Shown here: piece by piece, positions 44,248 to 53,578 of the stretch
Numbering within the stretch: the stretch's first letter is position 1
How the letters are laid out: each line of letters starts with the position of its first letter
Source of the DNA: Enterocloster aldenensis
GTDB taxonomy: Bacteria; Bacillota; Clostridia; Lachnospirales; Lachnospiraceae
Reading direction: 5' to 3'
Assembly (NCBI RefSeq): GCF_003434055.1
Contig: NZ_QVEX01000011.1
Coordinates: forward strand, 62,001 to 126,000
DNA: 64,000 nt
Notes under the pieces: model-generated
The model's database searches: none
What the model saw: the letters and a program-made list of their open reading frames with translations, nothing else
What the model was told of the DNA's origin: nothing
Translations under genes and position numbers: made by a program

Positions 44248-45360
44248 TTACTGTGCAATCTCAGTAAAGATATCCGCTGCATCGGCAGTAAGGCTTTCCG
44301 GCAGTGTGATCCCAAGATTTTCAGCAACCTTGGAGTTGCCGTAGAAAGCAGCCTCCTTGATGGTTTCATAGTTCATCTCACTGGCTTTCTTCTCGCCCTT
44401 TAAAACCTGTGCAGCCATATGGCCGGTCTGTTTCCCAAGCTCGATATAGTCCAGGCCCATGGCTGCCAGGCAGCCGATTTTAACCTGTTCGATCTCACTG
44501 CCGAATACCGGGATGTTTTTTGAAGCCGCCTTATCCAGGATGACGGGAAGGGAAGCAACCACGGTATTGTCAGTCAGGTTGGTAATGCAGTCCACCTTGC
44601 TGATCAGGGTGTCTGCCGCCAGGGAAATATCGGCTGAAGAGGAGATGCCGGTATCCACAATCTCAAACCCGTATCCAGGTGCAAGGGCTTTGTATTCTGC
44701 GATGGCTGATTCGGAGTTGACCTCGCTGGTGGTGTACATGATGCCGATACGCTTTGCGTCCGGAAGGATTTCGCGGATCATCTGTAACTGCTGCTCAACC
44801 GGCAGCTTGTCGCTGGTTCCTGTAATCTCGCCTACCGGTGTCCCGCTGGCATCAGCCAGTTGGGCTGCAACCGGGTCTGTCACTGCCGTGAAAATGACCG
44901 GGGTTCCGGATTTCTTGGCCACACCGTATTCTGCCTGGGCCATGGGGGTTGCAATACCGCACATCAGGTCCACATCCTTGCCCGCAAAGTTGGTGGCAAT
45001 CTGGCTGGCAGTGCCGCCGTCGGCCTGGGAGTTCTCATAGAGCACGGTCAGGTTCTTACCCTCCTCAATCCCGGCCTCGGCAAGGCCTTCTAAGAAGCCC
45101 TCCCGGCAGTTGTCAAGGGAACCGTGTTCCGCAAACTGTCCAATGCCGATGGTATAGGAAACGCCCCCGTCCGGCTGGCTGTCTGCTGTCTCCTTTTCAT
45201 ATGACGGTTTTGTGGAAGTTTCCTGGTTTCCCGCGGTTTCCTTTGAAGCTGCCTCGGAAGATGCCTGGGCGGTTGTCTGGTCCTTAGAAGATGAACCGCA
45301 TCCTGCTAACAGGGATGCGCTTACGGCTGCGGTTAAAAGCATTGCGATTGTTTTTTTCAT
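44248..45360 (-). CDS. trpX: ABC transporter substrate-binding lipoprotein (probable tryptophan binder)
   Basis: 370 residues from ATG 45360 (AGGAGGAA upstream on the minus strand); the open frame runs on to 45609 through the T-box terminator and cannot be coding there. Signal peptide MKKTIAMLLTAAVSASLLAGC gives Cys21. A Ser/Thr/Glu spacer precedes a PF04392-type periplasmic-binding fold (YTIGIGQFAEHGSLDNCREGFLEGL, GIATPMAQAEYG, IFTAVTDPVAAQL, TNLTDNTVVASLPVILDKA). With the UGG T-box it points to tryptophan. Confidence 0.88.
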   Translation of the reverse strand: MKKTIAMLLTAAVSASLLAGCGSSSKDQTTAQASSEAASKETAGNQETSTKPSYEKETADSQPDGGVSYTIGIGQFAEHGSLDNCREGFLEGLAEAGIEEGKNLTVLYENSQADGGTASQIATNFAGKDVDLMCGIATPMAQAEYGVAKKSGTPVIFTAVTDPVAAQLADASGTPVGEITGTSDKLPVEQQLQMIREILPDAKRIGIMYTTSEVNSESAIAEYKALAPGYGFEIVDTGISSSADISLAADTLISKVDCITNLTDNTVVASLPVILDKAASKNIPVFGSEIEQVKIGCLAAMGLDYIELGKQTGHMAAQVLKGEKKASEMNYETIKEAAFYGNSKVAENLGITLPESLTADAADIFTEIAQ

Positions 45361-45548
45361 AATTGAATTCCTCCTGATTGACTGTTTTAATTCCATGATC
45401 TGTTTTCTATGGTTAGTAATGAATTGCGTTGGAAAGGGACTGGTGCTGTCTGCGTTGCAGGCTGCGCGCCGCCTGCAGGTTCTGGCTGTCAATCTGACAT
45501 GGGGCCGGTCCACGGCCATACATCTGGAAACAGGTCCGTCAAAGGAAC

Positions 45549-45822
45549 AAAAAAACGTCCCAATTACGGTCATACCATAATTGAGACGAATAAAAATCCG
45601 CGGTGCCACTCAAATTGACTGAAAAGTCCACTTTACACATACCAACATATGTGCCGCATGAATAACGGTTGCGGAATCCGTCGGTCCCTACGGAACTATC
45701 TTTCAGGACCGCCCTCAAAAGTCCATTCAGCTGCCAGCCTTATACCGCAATCCCACCACCTGCGGCTCTCTGTGTTAATGCTTTGGAAGCTTACTCCTCT
45801 TTCTCTACGGTTTATTTTATTA
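45549..45822 (-). promoter_or_regulatory. T-box leader (tRNA-Trp sensing) of the ABC operon
   Basis: Read on the minus strand: AGAGAG stem I start, then GAA-TGG-A (TGG at 45725-45723), the likely specifier UGG for Trp. The T-box core GTGGCACCGCGG is at 45610-45599, and the terminator CGTCTCAATTATGG / CCGTAATTGGGACG ends in seven T residues (45555-45549). Uncharged tRNA-Trp should permit read-through. About 190 bases without features separate it from the first gene. Confidence 0.9.
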
Positions 45823-45828
45823 ACCCGT

Positions 45829-45857
45829 ATCTTAATACAATGGATTGGATTTGTCAA
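45829..45857 (-). promoter_or_regulatory. Promoter of the Trp T-box operon
   Basis: Minus strand TTGACA (45857-45852), a 17-base spacer and TAAGAT (45834-45829). Confidence 0.83.
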
Positions 45858-46012
45858 TAGGGTTTTTAAATTTTGTGAAAATATCTTTAATTGATTGTCA
45901 AAATGTGATAGACTGTAAATGACAGGAAATGCAATATCCATAAGGATGTTGGGTTTCCCCAGAGGCATTGGCGCTGACAGGAGCCGGTGCCAATAACAAG
46001 GAGGATAGTTAC

Positions 46013-46528
46013 ATGAGCCGTTTACTTGTGGTAGTAGATATGCAGAAGGATTTTGTGGACGGAGCCTTGGGGAGCAAGGAGGCCCAGGCCATTGTCCCTC
46101 ATGTGATTGACAAGATTAAGGCTTACCAGGGAGCGGGCCAGGAAGTTGTATTTACACTGGACACACATTTTGACGATTACATGGATACAATGGAAGGTAA
46201 GAAGCTTCCGGTCATCCATTGTGTCAAGGGAACGCCTGGCTGGGAACTGGCCGAAGGGCTTAAGGGTTTTGAGGGAAAACGGTTTGAGAAGGTCACCTTT
46301 GGCAGCCGCGAACTGGCTGATTATGCGGCCCTTGGGCAGTATGAAAGTGTGGAATTAGTGGGGCTTTGTACGGATATCTGTGTGATTTCCAACGCCATGC
46401 TGATTAAGGCAGGGATACCGGACACACCCATCCAGGTAGATGCATCCTGCTGTGCAGGGGTAACGCCCCAAAGCCATGAGAATGCGTTAAATGCCATGAA
46501 GATGTGCCATATTGATATTATAGGATAA
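46013..46528 (+). CDS. Isochorismatase-family cysteine hydrolase (nicotinamidase-like)
   Basis: 171 residues with the family's triad: Asp9 (VVVDMQKDF), Lys72 (HCVKGTPGW) and Cys123 (GLCTDICVISNA). Relatives hydrolyse amides such as nicotinamide; the substrate here is not determined. The frame opens at 45968, but ATG 46013 with AAGGAGG upstream starts right at the first beta strand. The next gene begins 9 bases after the stop. Confidence 0.88.
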   Translation: MSRLLVVVDMQKDFVDGALGSKEAQAIVPHVIDKIKAYQGAGQEVVFTLDTHFDDYMDTMEGKKLPVIHCVKGTPGWELAEGLKGFEGKRFEKVTFGSRELADYAALGQYESVELVGLCTDICVISNAMLIKAGIPDTPIQVDASCCAGVTPQSHENALNAMKMCHIDIIG

Positions 46529-46537
46529 GGGGGCAGC

Positions 46538-47176
46538 ATGATGAGCAATAAACATTTTGTAATAACCATTGAGCGCCAGTACGGCAGCGGAGGCCGGCTC
46601 ACAGGCAAGCGCCTGGCAGAAGAACTGGGCATACATTTTTACGATGAAGAGATACTTAAGATGACGTCGGAGACCAGCGCCATCGGGGAGCAGTATTTCC
46701 GTCTGGCAGACGAGAAGGCAGGCAATAACCTGCTGTACCGCATTGTGACCGGCATGAAGCCGGAGCTGACAGAGCCGGAGAGGGATGGGCATCATATCAC
46801 GTCCCCGGAGAACCTGTTCCGTTTCCAGTCCTCCGTCATCCGCGGTCTGGCTGCATCTGAGCCATGCATCATTGTTGGGCGGTGCGGAAACTATGTGCTG
46901 CAGGATCAGATGGATAACCTGATACGTATCTTTGTGTACGCGGACACGGTTACCAGGATCCGCAGGGTCATGGATGTGGATAAGGTGGATGAGGCAGAGG
47001 CCCTGCGCCGCATGAAACGGATTGACAAAGAGCGGACAGAGTACCACCGTTACTTTACAGGCAGGGAGTGGATGGATATGGAGAATTATGACCTGCCCAT
47101 CAACGCCAGCCGTATTGACTATGACCAGATGATCCAGCTGATTAAGGATTATCTGAAGCTGCGCGGCTTCCTTTAA
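46538..47176 (+). CDS. Cytidylate kinase-like family protein
   Basis: 212 residues with P-loop-like start FVITIERQYGSGGRLTGKRLAEELGIHFYDEEIL, followed by CIIVGRCGNYVL, a LID-type RMKRIDKERTEYHRYF, and DLPINASRIDYDQMI at the C-terminus. These are traits of the cytidylate-kinase-like group of Firmicutes, whose activity is not established; it is not the main CMP kinase. Co-oriented with the hydrolase and ZIP genes. Confidence 0.85.
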   Translation: MMSNKHFVITIERQYGSGGRLTGKRLAEELGIHFYDEEILKMTSETSAIGEQYFRLADEKAGNNLLYRIVTGMKPELTEPERDGHHITSPENLFRFQSSVIRGLAASEPCIIVGRCGNYVLQDQMDNLIRIFVYADTVTRIRRVMDVDKVDEAEALRRMKRIDKERTEYHRYFTGREWMDMENYDLPINASRIDYDQMIQLIKDYLKLRGFL

Positions 47177-47210
47177 GGACAGCCGCATGGACAAACAATA
47201 GGACAGAGGT

Positions 47211-47990
47211 ATGAACATGAATATTTTTGCAGGAATCATGATTCCTTTCATAGGCACCACCGCGGGAGCGGCCTGTGTCTTTTTCCTGAAGAATGCCTTA
47301 AGGCCCAGGGTTCAGAAAGCGTTCCTGGGCTTTGCATCCGGGGTCATGGTGGCTGCGTCCGTGTGGTCCCTTCTGATTCCGTCCATGAACATGAGCCAGG
47401 ACATGGGGAAGCTGGCATTTGTACCTGCATCCATAGGCTTCCTATTAGGAATTGGCTTTTTGCTGGTACTGGATGCGGTGATTCCCCATCTCCATATGGA
47501 TACAGATGAACCGGAAGGCCCCAGGGGCAGCTGGAAGAAAAGCACCATGCTGGTGCTGGCAGTGACCCTTCACAATATCCCGGAAGGAATGGCGGTAGGG
47601 GTGGCCTTTGCAGGGCTTATGTCCCAGAACAGCACCATCACCATGGCAGGAGCCCTGGCATTGTCAGTGGGTATTGCCATACAGAATTTTCCCGAGGGCG
47701 CCATCATATCCCTGCCCCTTAAGGAGGCAGTGGGAAAGCCAAAGGCTTTTGCATACGGCATGCTGTCCGGCATAGTGGAGCCGGTGGGCGCGTTCCTCAT
47801 GCTGATGCTTTCAGAGGTACTGGGGCCTGCGCTTCCGTATTTCCTTTCCTTTGCCGCAGGAGCCATGATTTATGTGGTGGTGGAGGAACTGATACCGGAG
47901 TCTGCCCAGGGGGACCATTCCAATGTGGCGACCATTGGATTTGCCGTCGGTTTTGTGGTCATGATGATTTTAGACGTGGCCTTGGGATAG
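47211..47990 (+). CDS. ZIP-family divalent metal transporter
   Basis: 259 residues, eight predicted membrane segments. The metal path is in LHNIPEGMAVGVAF and IQNFPEGAIISLPL, the HNxPEG and NxxEG motifs of ZIP TM4 and TM5. A DEPEGPRGSW loop lies before TM4. It probably imports zinc, iron or manganese. A shared terminator separates it from the convergent aro operon. Confidence 0.93.
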   Translation: MNMNIFAGIMIPFIGTTAGAACVFFLKNALRPRVQKAFLGFASGVMVAASVWSLLIPSMNMSQDMGKLAFVPASIGFLLGIGFLLVLDAVIPHLHMDTDEPEGPRGSWKKSTMLVLAVTLHNIPEGMAVGVAFAGLMSQNSTITMAGALALSVGIAIQNFPEGAIISLPLKEAVGKPKAFAYGMLSGIVEPVGAFLMLMLSEVLGPALPYFLSFAAGAMIYVVVEELIPESAQGDHSNVATIGFAVGFVVMMILDVALG

Positions 47991-48010
47991 AAGTTAAGTT
48001 CAGGTAAATG

Positions 48011-48070
48011 AAAAGCTGCAGCCCGTTTTACATGCTCCCTGTGAGGGGGCGTGGAGGGCCGCAGCTTTTT
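48011..48070. terminator. Bidirectional terminator between the ZIP gene and aroA
   Basis: AAAAGCTGC (48011-48019) pairs with GCAGCTTTT (48061-48069), leaving A/T tails on both strands. It serves both convergent units. Confidence 0.8.
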
Positions 48071-48090
48071 GGTTTGGCTTTTTTATGTGA

Positions 48091-49368
48091 TTATTTCATC
48101 AATTGTTCCAGGTCATGGTAAAACCCAGGATAGGAAATATCCACGCATTCAGCGTCTTTTATGTCAGTCACACCGTCTGCGCACAGAGCGGTGACGGCAA
48201 AGGTCATGGCAATGCGGTGATCCTTTTTACTGTCAATGGAGGCGCCGCGAAGGGGCCTTTTGCCGTGAATGACCATGCCGTCCTCTGTTTCATCCACATG
48301 GGCGCCCATGGCCTTAAGGTTTTCAACCATCACGGCAATCCGGTTGGATTCCTTGACCTTTAATTCGGCGGCATCCCGTATGACGGTTTTGCCCTCAGCC
48401 ATGCAGGCCATGGCGGCAATCATGGGAAGTTCGTCAATAAGGGTGGGGATGACGGCGCCTTTAATCTGCGTTCCATGAAGGCTGCTGCTGCGGACCAGGA
48501 TGTCCGCAGTGGGCTCGCCCGCGCCTGAGGAGACATTTAACAGTTCAAGGTCGGCGCCCATATCCCTGCATACGCGGATGATCCCATCCCGGGTGGGATT
48601 GATGCCCACGTTCCTGATCAGCAGTTCGGAGCCGGGAACCATGAGCCCTGCTGCAATGAAATAGGCGGCAGAGGAAATGTCCCCGGGAACCATGACCTGG
48701 GCGCCGTGGAGTTCCCTGGCAGGCTGGATGGTACACGTGGTCCCGGAAGCCGTAACCTCTGCGCCAAACAGATCCAGCATGATTTCTGAATGGTTCCTGG
48801 AAACATAGGGTTCTGTCACGCTGGTGGGGGAACCCGCATATAATCCGGCCAGGAGGATGGCTGATTTTACCTGGGCGGATGCAACCTTTGAGGTATAATG
48901 GATGCCCTTAAGGGGACGACCTTTGATGAGCAGGGGCGCGCATCCGTTTCCGTTCAGGCTTGTGATATCCGCCCCCATAAGGGAGAGCGGTTCCATAATA
49001 CGCTTCATGGGACGTTTACGGATGGATTCGTCACCGGTCAGTGTCACATCAAATTCCTGGGCACAGAGAATCCCGGATATAAGGCGTGTGGTGGTGCCGC
49101 TATTGCCGCAGTCCAGCACGTCCTGAGGCTTTTTAAGGCCGTAAAGGCCATTGCCCCTGACCAGGACATGGTCACGGTCCTGCTCAATGTCAATGCCCAT
49201 TTTCTGAAAGCAGGCAATGGTAGAGAGGCAGTCCGCACCCTGGAGGAAATTGTGGATTTCCGTGGTGCCTTTTGCAATGGAGCCAAACATGACGGCCCGG
49301 TGGGAGATGGATTTATCCCCGGGAACCGTAATCTCTCCGTGAAGCCCATGTGATTTTCTGAATTCCAT
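48091..49368 (-). CDS. aroA: 3-phosphoshikimate 1-carboxyvinyltransferase (EPSP synthase)
   Basis: Joins PEP to shikimate-3-phosphate, step six of the shikimate pathway. N-terminal ITVPGDKSISHRAVMFGSIAKGTTEIHNFLQGADC, GNSGTTTRLISGIL around the PEP site, and C-terminal DELPMIAAMACMAEGKTVIRDAAELKVKESNR and DHRIAMTFAVTAL. 425 residues. The GNSGTTTRL form resembles S. aureus type enzymes (class II) rather than the E. coli GNAGTAMR form. Third gene of the aro operon, 25 bases after tyrA. Confidence 0.97.
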   Translation of the reverse strand: MEFRKSHGLHGEITVPGDKSISHRAVMFGSIAKGTTEIHNFLQGADCLSTIACFQKMGIDIEQDRDHVLVRGNGLYGLKKPQDVLDCGNSGTTTRLISGILCAQEFDVTLTGDESIRKRPMKRIMEPLSLMGADITSLNGNGCAPLLIKGRPLKGIHYTSKVASAQVKSAILLAGLYAGSPTSVTEPYVSRNHSEIMLDLFGAEVTASGTTCTIQPARELHGAQVMVPGDISSAAYFIAAGLMVPGSELLIRNVGINPTRDGIIRVCRDMGADLELLNVSSGAGEPTADILVRSSSLHGTQIKGAVIPTLIDELPMIAAMACMAEGKTVIRDAAELKVKESNRIAVMVENLKAMGAHVDETEDGMVIHGKRPLRGASIDSKKDHRIAMTFAVTALCADGVTDIKDAECVDISYPGFYHDLEQLMK

Positions 49369-49393
49369 AATGTTTATCCTGTCCTTTCAATGA

Positions 49394-50527
49394 TTACATG
49401 CGGAACATTTCGTATTTGTACTTGTCCAGGCGGTTCCAGGCAGCTTCCATGGAGGATTCGTCATAAAACGCAATCTTAAGGGCGCCTTCCCCTCGTTCCC
49501 GGTTATTGTTGATGCCGATATTTTTAATACTGATGCCTTTGGCCGCCAGGATGACCGAGATGGTGGAAATGGCGCCGATTTCATCGGCAACATCCACGGT
49601 AAATTCATAGGAGGGCTCCACGGATCCCTTGGCCCTGTCCGTAATGGAATTGCGGTAGTCCCTGGACGTCTCAAACAGCTGGTAGATGGAGTCCCCGCAG
49701 TGTCCCCTGACCTGGTCCAGTATCTGGTTTAATGAGGCAATATATTTTTCCAGTATATCTGCAATCGGCCCCACATTGGTCATGCAGATCTGCTCCCACA
49801 TCTCAGGGGAAGAGGAGGCAATCCTGGTAATATCCTTGAAACCGCCGGCAGCCACCTGCTTCATGGTGCCCTGGGCCGTATCATTGTCCTTTACCAGATT
49901 CACAAGGCTGGATGCAACAAGGTGCGGCAGATGGCTGATGGCGGCCACCACCTTGTCATGTTCCCGGTAGTTAAGCACAAGGGGGATTGCCCCAATGGTC
50001 TGGGCCACTGCGATGATACGCCTGGCATTGGCGCCGGCTTTCAGGCCGGGGGAGGGGGCGATGCCTTCGGGAGGCGTCACGATATAATAGGCATTCTCCA
50101 GAAGATGGTCCGTGGAGTTTTCATAGCCGGTTTTTTCCGAACCCGCCATGGGATGGCCGCCCACGAAACAATCCTCAAGTCCCTGGCGGATGATTTCTTC
50201 ATGAATGCCGCACTTGGTGCTCCCAACGTCTGTTATCAGTGCTCCGGGCTTTAGATAGGGACGGATGGAAGAGAGGTAATTGGCATTATATTCCACGGGC
50301 GTACAGAGGAAAATCAGGTCGCATTCCCTTAAATTCCCGTCAATCCCATCCAATATCACATCCACCACGCCGTCTTTTTCAGCCTGTTCCAGCCTGGATC
50401 TGGAACGCATGTATGCCATGATCTTGATGTCCGGCCTGGCGCGCTTGATGCCCCTGGCAATGGAGCCGCCTATGAGACCCAGTCCGATGAAGCCCAGGGT
50501 GGAGTCTGTCATCCTTATTTTTTCCAT
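49394..50527 (-). CDS. tyrA: Prephenate dehydrogenase with C-terminal ACT domain
   Basis: Oxidatively decarboxylates prephenate to 4-hydroxyphenylpyruvate for tyrosine. NAD site TLGFIGLGLIGGSIARGI; catalytic GGHPMAGSEKTGYENS; C-terminal ACT domain FTVDVADEIGAISTISVILAAKGISIKNIGI (about residues 300-377), probably for Tyr feedback. The frame opens at 50584, but ATG 50527 with AGGAGG upstream fits better (377 residues). It is preceded by the DAHP synthase gene (75 bases). Confidence 0.95.
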   Translation of the reverse strand: MEKIRMTDSTLGFIGLGLIGGSIARGIKRARPDIKIMAYMRSRSRLEQAEKDGVVDVILDGIDGNLRECDLIFLCTPVEYNANYLSSIRPYLKPGALITDVGSTKCGIHEEIIRQGLEDCFVGGHPMAGSEKTGYENSTDHLLENAYYIVTPPEGIAPSPGLKAGANARRIIAVAQTIGAIPLVLNYREHDKVVAAISHLPHLVASSLVNLVKDNDTAQGTMKQVAAGGFKDITRIASSSPEMWEQICMTNVGPIADILEKYIASLNQILDQVRGHCGDSIYQLFETSRDYRNSITDRAKGSVEPSYEFTVDVADEIGAISTISVILAAKGISIKNIGINNNRERGEGALKIAFYDESSMEAAWNRLDKYKYEMFRM

Positions 50528-50602
50528 GGTAAATCCTCCTGTAAAGAAAGGCACTCTCTGATTGAGGGAGTGCCGGAAAAACATCCATACATGTCCTGGC
50601 TG

Positions 50603-51625
50603 CTATCTTGCTTCAAATGTACGGCCGGCCAGGTCGGCGTATGGCTTTAAGTCCTGCATCAGCTGTTCAAATGCAGGGAAGGTCAGGGACTGCGGCCCGT
50701 CGGACAGCGCTTTTGCAGGGCAAGGATGGACTTCAATCATCAGTCCGTCAGCGCCTGCCGCAATGGCTGCCTTGGCCAGGGGTTCCACGTATGCCCTTAC
50801 ACCTGTGGCGTGGCTTGGGTCCACGATGATGGGAAGATGGCTCTTCTGGCGTATTACGGGAACCGCGCTGATATCCAGGGTATTCCTGGTGGATGTCTCA
50901 TAGGTGCGGATGCCGCGCTCACACAGCACGATATTGGGATTTCCCTCTGAGATGATATATTCGGCAGCATTGAGCCACTCGTCAATGGTGGCGCACAGGC
51001 CCCGTTTCAGCAATACCGGAAGTCCGGATTTGCCGGCTTCTTTTAAGAGCTCAAAGTTCTGCATGTTCCTTGCGCCAATCTGCAGCATATCCACATACCC
51101 GGATGCAGCTTCGATGGCATGGAGGCTGGTCACTTCACAGATTACGTTGAGGCCGGTGGCCTCCCTTGCTTCCTTCATATACTTAAGCCCTTCTTCCTCC
51201 AGGCCCTGGAAGGAGTAGGGGGAGGTTCGGGGCTTGTAGGCGCCTCCGCGGATGAATGTGGCGCCGGCCTTCTTGACCGCAAAGGCGGTTTCCAAAAGCT
51301 GGTCCTTGGATTCAATGGCACAGGGGCCGGCCATGACGGTCATGGTTCCGGGGCCGATATGGGTGTTGCCCACAGGGATGACGGAATCCTCAGGGTGGAA
51401 TTTCTTATTGACCAGTTTATAGGACTCAGTCACGGCCACAACCTTGTCAACGCCTTCGCTGATCTCGATGTTGCTGCCCAAAAGCCTGGTCTTATCGCCC
51501 ACCACGCCCACAATCGTCACCTGGGAGCCTTTGGAGAGATGGACCTGCAGGCCCTTGGATTCAATGATATGTGTTACTTTCTGCACTGCTTCATCCGAAG
51601 CATTTGGTTTCATTATGATAATCAT
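50603..51625 (-). CDS. aroF: 3-deoxy-7-phosphoheptulonate synthase (DAHP synthase, type I beta)
   Basis: First enzyme of the shikimate pathway. An N-terminal ferredoxin-like domain (MIIIMKPNASDEAVQKVTHIIESKGLQVHLSKG, about 1-70) precedes the barrel with VMAGPCAIES, FIRGGAYKPRTSPYSFQG, LQIGARNMQNFELL, VLLKRG, IVDPSHATG and MIEVHPCPAKALSDGPQSL. The layout matches the Thermotoga/Bacillus type whose N-terminal domain gives allosteric control. First gene of the aro operon, start ATG 51625 with AAGGAG. Confidence 0.97.
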   Translation of the reverse strand: MIIIMKPNASDEAVQKVTHIIESKGLQVHLSKGSQVTIVGVVGDKTRLLGSNIEISEGVDKVVAVTESYKLVNKKFHPEDSVIPVGNTHIGPGTMTVMAGPCAIESKDQLLETAFAVKKAGATFIRGGAYKPRTSPYSFQGLEEEGLKYMKEAREATGLNVICEVTSLHAIEAASGYVDMLQIGARNMQNFELLKEAGKSGLPVLLKRGLCATIDEWLNAAEYIISEGNPNIVLCERGIRTYETSTRNTLDISAVPVIRQKSHLPIIVDPSHATGVRAYVEPLAKAAIAAGADGLMIEVHPCPAKALSDGPQSLTFPAFEQLMQDLKPYADLAGRTFEAR

Positions 51626-51707
51626 GTCGTGTACTCCTTATTCTGTCCTGCGTGTATTGTGCGGCTTACCTATGTACTGCAGCTGCAAAAAGCACGTTTC
51701 AGTCACG

Positions 51708-51822
51708 CTAGTAGTGTTTGGAAATTCATTCCCGCCATCTGCCCTAAGGAATCCACCATAGGTACCCCTTAGGGCAAAGCGGGACGCACAGCTAACGGAA
51801 AGCAATTTCCAACCACACCCTA
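51708..51822. repeat. Long hairpin element in the aro operon leader, dispersed repeat
   Basis: Three nested helices: GTGTTTGGAAATT with AATTTCCAACCACAC (two-base bulge), TCCCGC with GCGGGA, and TGCCCTAAGG with CCTTAGGGCA. Parts recur at 3364-3397 (outer arm) and 42411-42453 (core). It lies just after the aro promoter, so it is in the minus-strand transcript leader. Confidence 0.7.
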
Positions 51823-51850
51823 GTGTACGCCATCTGTTGGTAAATGTCAA
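51822..51850 (-). promoter_or_regulatory. Promoter of the aro operon
   Basis: Minus strand TTGACA (51850-51845), a 17-base spacer and TACACT (51827-51822). Confidence 0.8.
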
Positions 51851-51935
51851 TACTTTATCGCGTTAAACTTTAACGCTTTTATGTACATTAGTAAATTTGC
51901 GTATCGGAAGGAAGATGCATGGGGGGACAGGCTCA

Positions 51936-51964
51936 TTGACTTGGTACATCAACGGTGCTATAGT
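51936..51964 (+). promoter_or_regulatory. Promoter of the alanine symporter gene
   Basis: TTGACT (51936-51941), a 17-base spacer and TATAGT (51959-51964); about 155 bases of leader without a recognised element follow. Confidence 0.7.
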
Positions 51965-52124
51965 GGACTTAAAGAGAAGCGTGGATATCAGGGGGTGGTT
52001 TGCAGATGATTGTATGAACTGCCGCACAAAGAAGCATCAGGGGGAATGTGCGGCAAGACAGTTTCTGTAGGGGCGGCCGGCAGCAGGATACTGACCGCAG
52101 TCAATACAAAGTGGAGGTATTGGT

Positions 52125-53474
52125 ATGTTTGATGCGCTGGTAAACATCACTGAATTTTTATGGGGAACCCCGCTGATGATTCTGATGGTGGGCGTGGGAT
52201 TGTATCTGTCCGCGCGCACCGGCTTTTTCCAGATTACCGGTTTTGGTACGGTTTGTAAGAAGACGCTGGGGGAGGTTTTTAAGAAGGATAATGAGAGTGA
52301 AAAGGGAGAGGGGCAGCTGAAACCGTATCAGGCCCTGTCTACGGTGCTTGCAGGAACCATCGGAAGCGGCAACATTGCAGGCGTGGCAGCGGCCATTGCC
52401 ATTGGCGGCCCAGGAGCCGTGTTCTGGATGTGGGTGATAGCCCTGGTGGGCATGATGACCAAGATGGCAGAAGTGACCCTTTCCGTGGCTTACCGGAAAA
52501 AGGGGGAGAACGGGGAATATTACGGCGGCCCCATGCACTATATTAAAGAAGGGCTGGGCGGGGGCGCAGGACGGTTTTTCGGCGGCTTTTATGCGGTGGC
52601 TCTTTTTATACTGGTGGTTACGGATGCCTGCTTTGTGCAGACCAACACGCTGGCTACATCTGCCCAGGACACATTTGGCATCCCGCTGGCTGTCAGCGGC
52701 ATCATCCTGGTTGCCCTGAGCATTTTCATCATAGTACGCGGCGGCGTGGAAAAAATCGGCGACTTCTGCGGCAAGGTGGTTCCTCCCATGTGCATCATAT
52801 ATATCATAGGCGCGCTGGTAGTAATCATTGTCAATATCGGAAGGGTACCGGAAGCTTTTGGCATGATTTTCAAGTATGCGTTCGCGCCCATGCCTGCAGC
52901 CGGCGGGTTTGCGGGATCCACCATAACCCTTGCCATGGGACGCGGCGCGTCCAGGGGTATTTTCTCCAATGAGGCTGGTGAAGGCACTGCTGCAACGGTC
53001 CATGCAACGGCCCAGACAGACCATCCGGCCCATCAGGGAATGTATGGAATCATGGAAGTATTCATTGACACAATCATCATCTGTACCCTGACCGCCCTGG
53101 CCATCCTTTCCAGCGGCGTCTGGAACAACGGCGACACAGGAGCAGTCCTTACCCTGGCTGCATTCAGGACGGTCTGGGGCAGATGGGGCACCTATATCCT
53201 GTGCATTGCAATTGTGCTTTTCACCTATTCCAGTTACCTGGGGTTCTTTGTAGAGTACAGGACCAGTGTGGAATATCTGTTTGGGGAGAAAAACGTGAAG
53301 CTCCTTCAGTGGTTCTTTTTCCTGCCGCCAATCCTTGCGGTGACCATGCCCATCGAGGCCATCTGGTCACTGGCTGACATGGCAGTTGGGTTTATCGTGA
53401 TTCCGAACATGATTGCAATACTCCTGCTGAGTAAGACTTTTGTAAAACTGTTCAGGGAGTATACGGGAAAATAA
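52125..53474 (+). CDS. Alanine/glycine:cation symporter (AGCS family)
   Basis: 449 residues, about 11 membrane segments. Family signatures: ALSTVLAGTIGSGNIAGVAAAIAIGGPGAVFWMWVIALVGM near TM2-3 and FSNEAGEGTAATVHATAQTDHPAHQGMYGIMEVF past the middle. It takes up alanine or glycine with Na+ or H+. AAGTGGAGG lies before ATG 52125. Monocistronic, followed by a terminator. Confidence 0.95.
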   Translation: MFDALVNITEFLWGTPLMILMVGVGLYLSARTGFFQITGFGTVCKKTLGEVFKKDNESEKGEGQLKPYQALSTVLAGTIGSGNIAGVAAAIAIGGPGAVFWMWVIALVGMMTKMAEVTLSVAYRKKGENGEYYGGPMHYIKEGLGGGAGRFFGGFYAVALFILVVTDACFVQTNTLATSAQDTFGIPLAVSGIILVALSIFIIVRGGVEKIGDFCGKVVPPMCIIYIIGALVVIIVNIGRVPEAFGMIFKYAFAPMPAAGGFAGSTITLAMGRGASRGIFSNEAGEGTAATVHATAQTDHPAHQGMYGIMEVFIDTIIICTLTALAILSSGVWNNGDTGAVLTLAAFRTVWGRWGTYILCIAIVLFTYSSYLGFFVEYRTSVEYLFGEKNVKLLQWFFFLPPILAVTMPIEAIWSLADMAVGFIVIPNMIAILLLSKTFVKLFREYTGK

Positions 53475-53538
53475 ATACCCATTGGACAGATGATAAAATA
53501 TAAGCCGCAGGCCGGAACATGGAGAAGAGGACATGAAA

Positions 53539-53578
53539 GCAGGACGGGGCATCTGGTTTTAAGCCGGCCCTGCTTTTT
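53539..53578 (+). terminator. Terminator after the symporter gene
   Basis: GCAGGACGGGGC pairs imperfectly with GCCGGCCCTGC, followed by TTTTT. Confidence 0.7.

Noticed and set aside
45212..45618. Plus-strand open frames opposite trpX and its leader
   Set aside because: Antisense to a signal peptide and T-box; no ribosome-binding site or protein similarity.
51119..51772. 217-codon plus-strand frame opposite the DAHP synthase
   Set aside because: Shadow of a conserved enzyme gene; also runs into the hairpin element.
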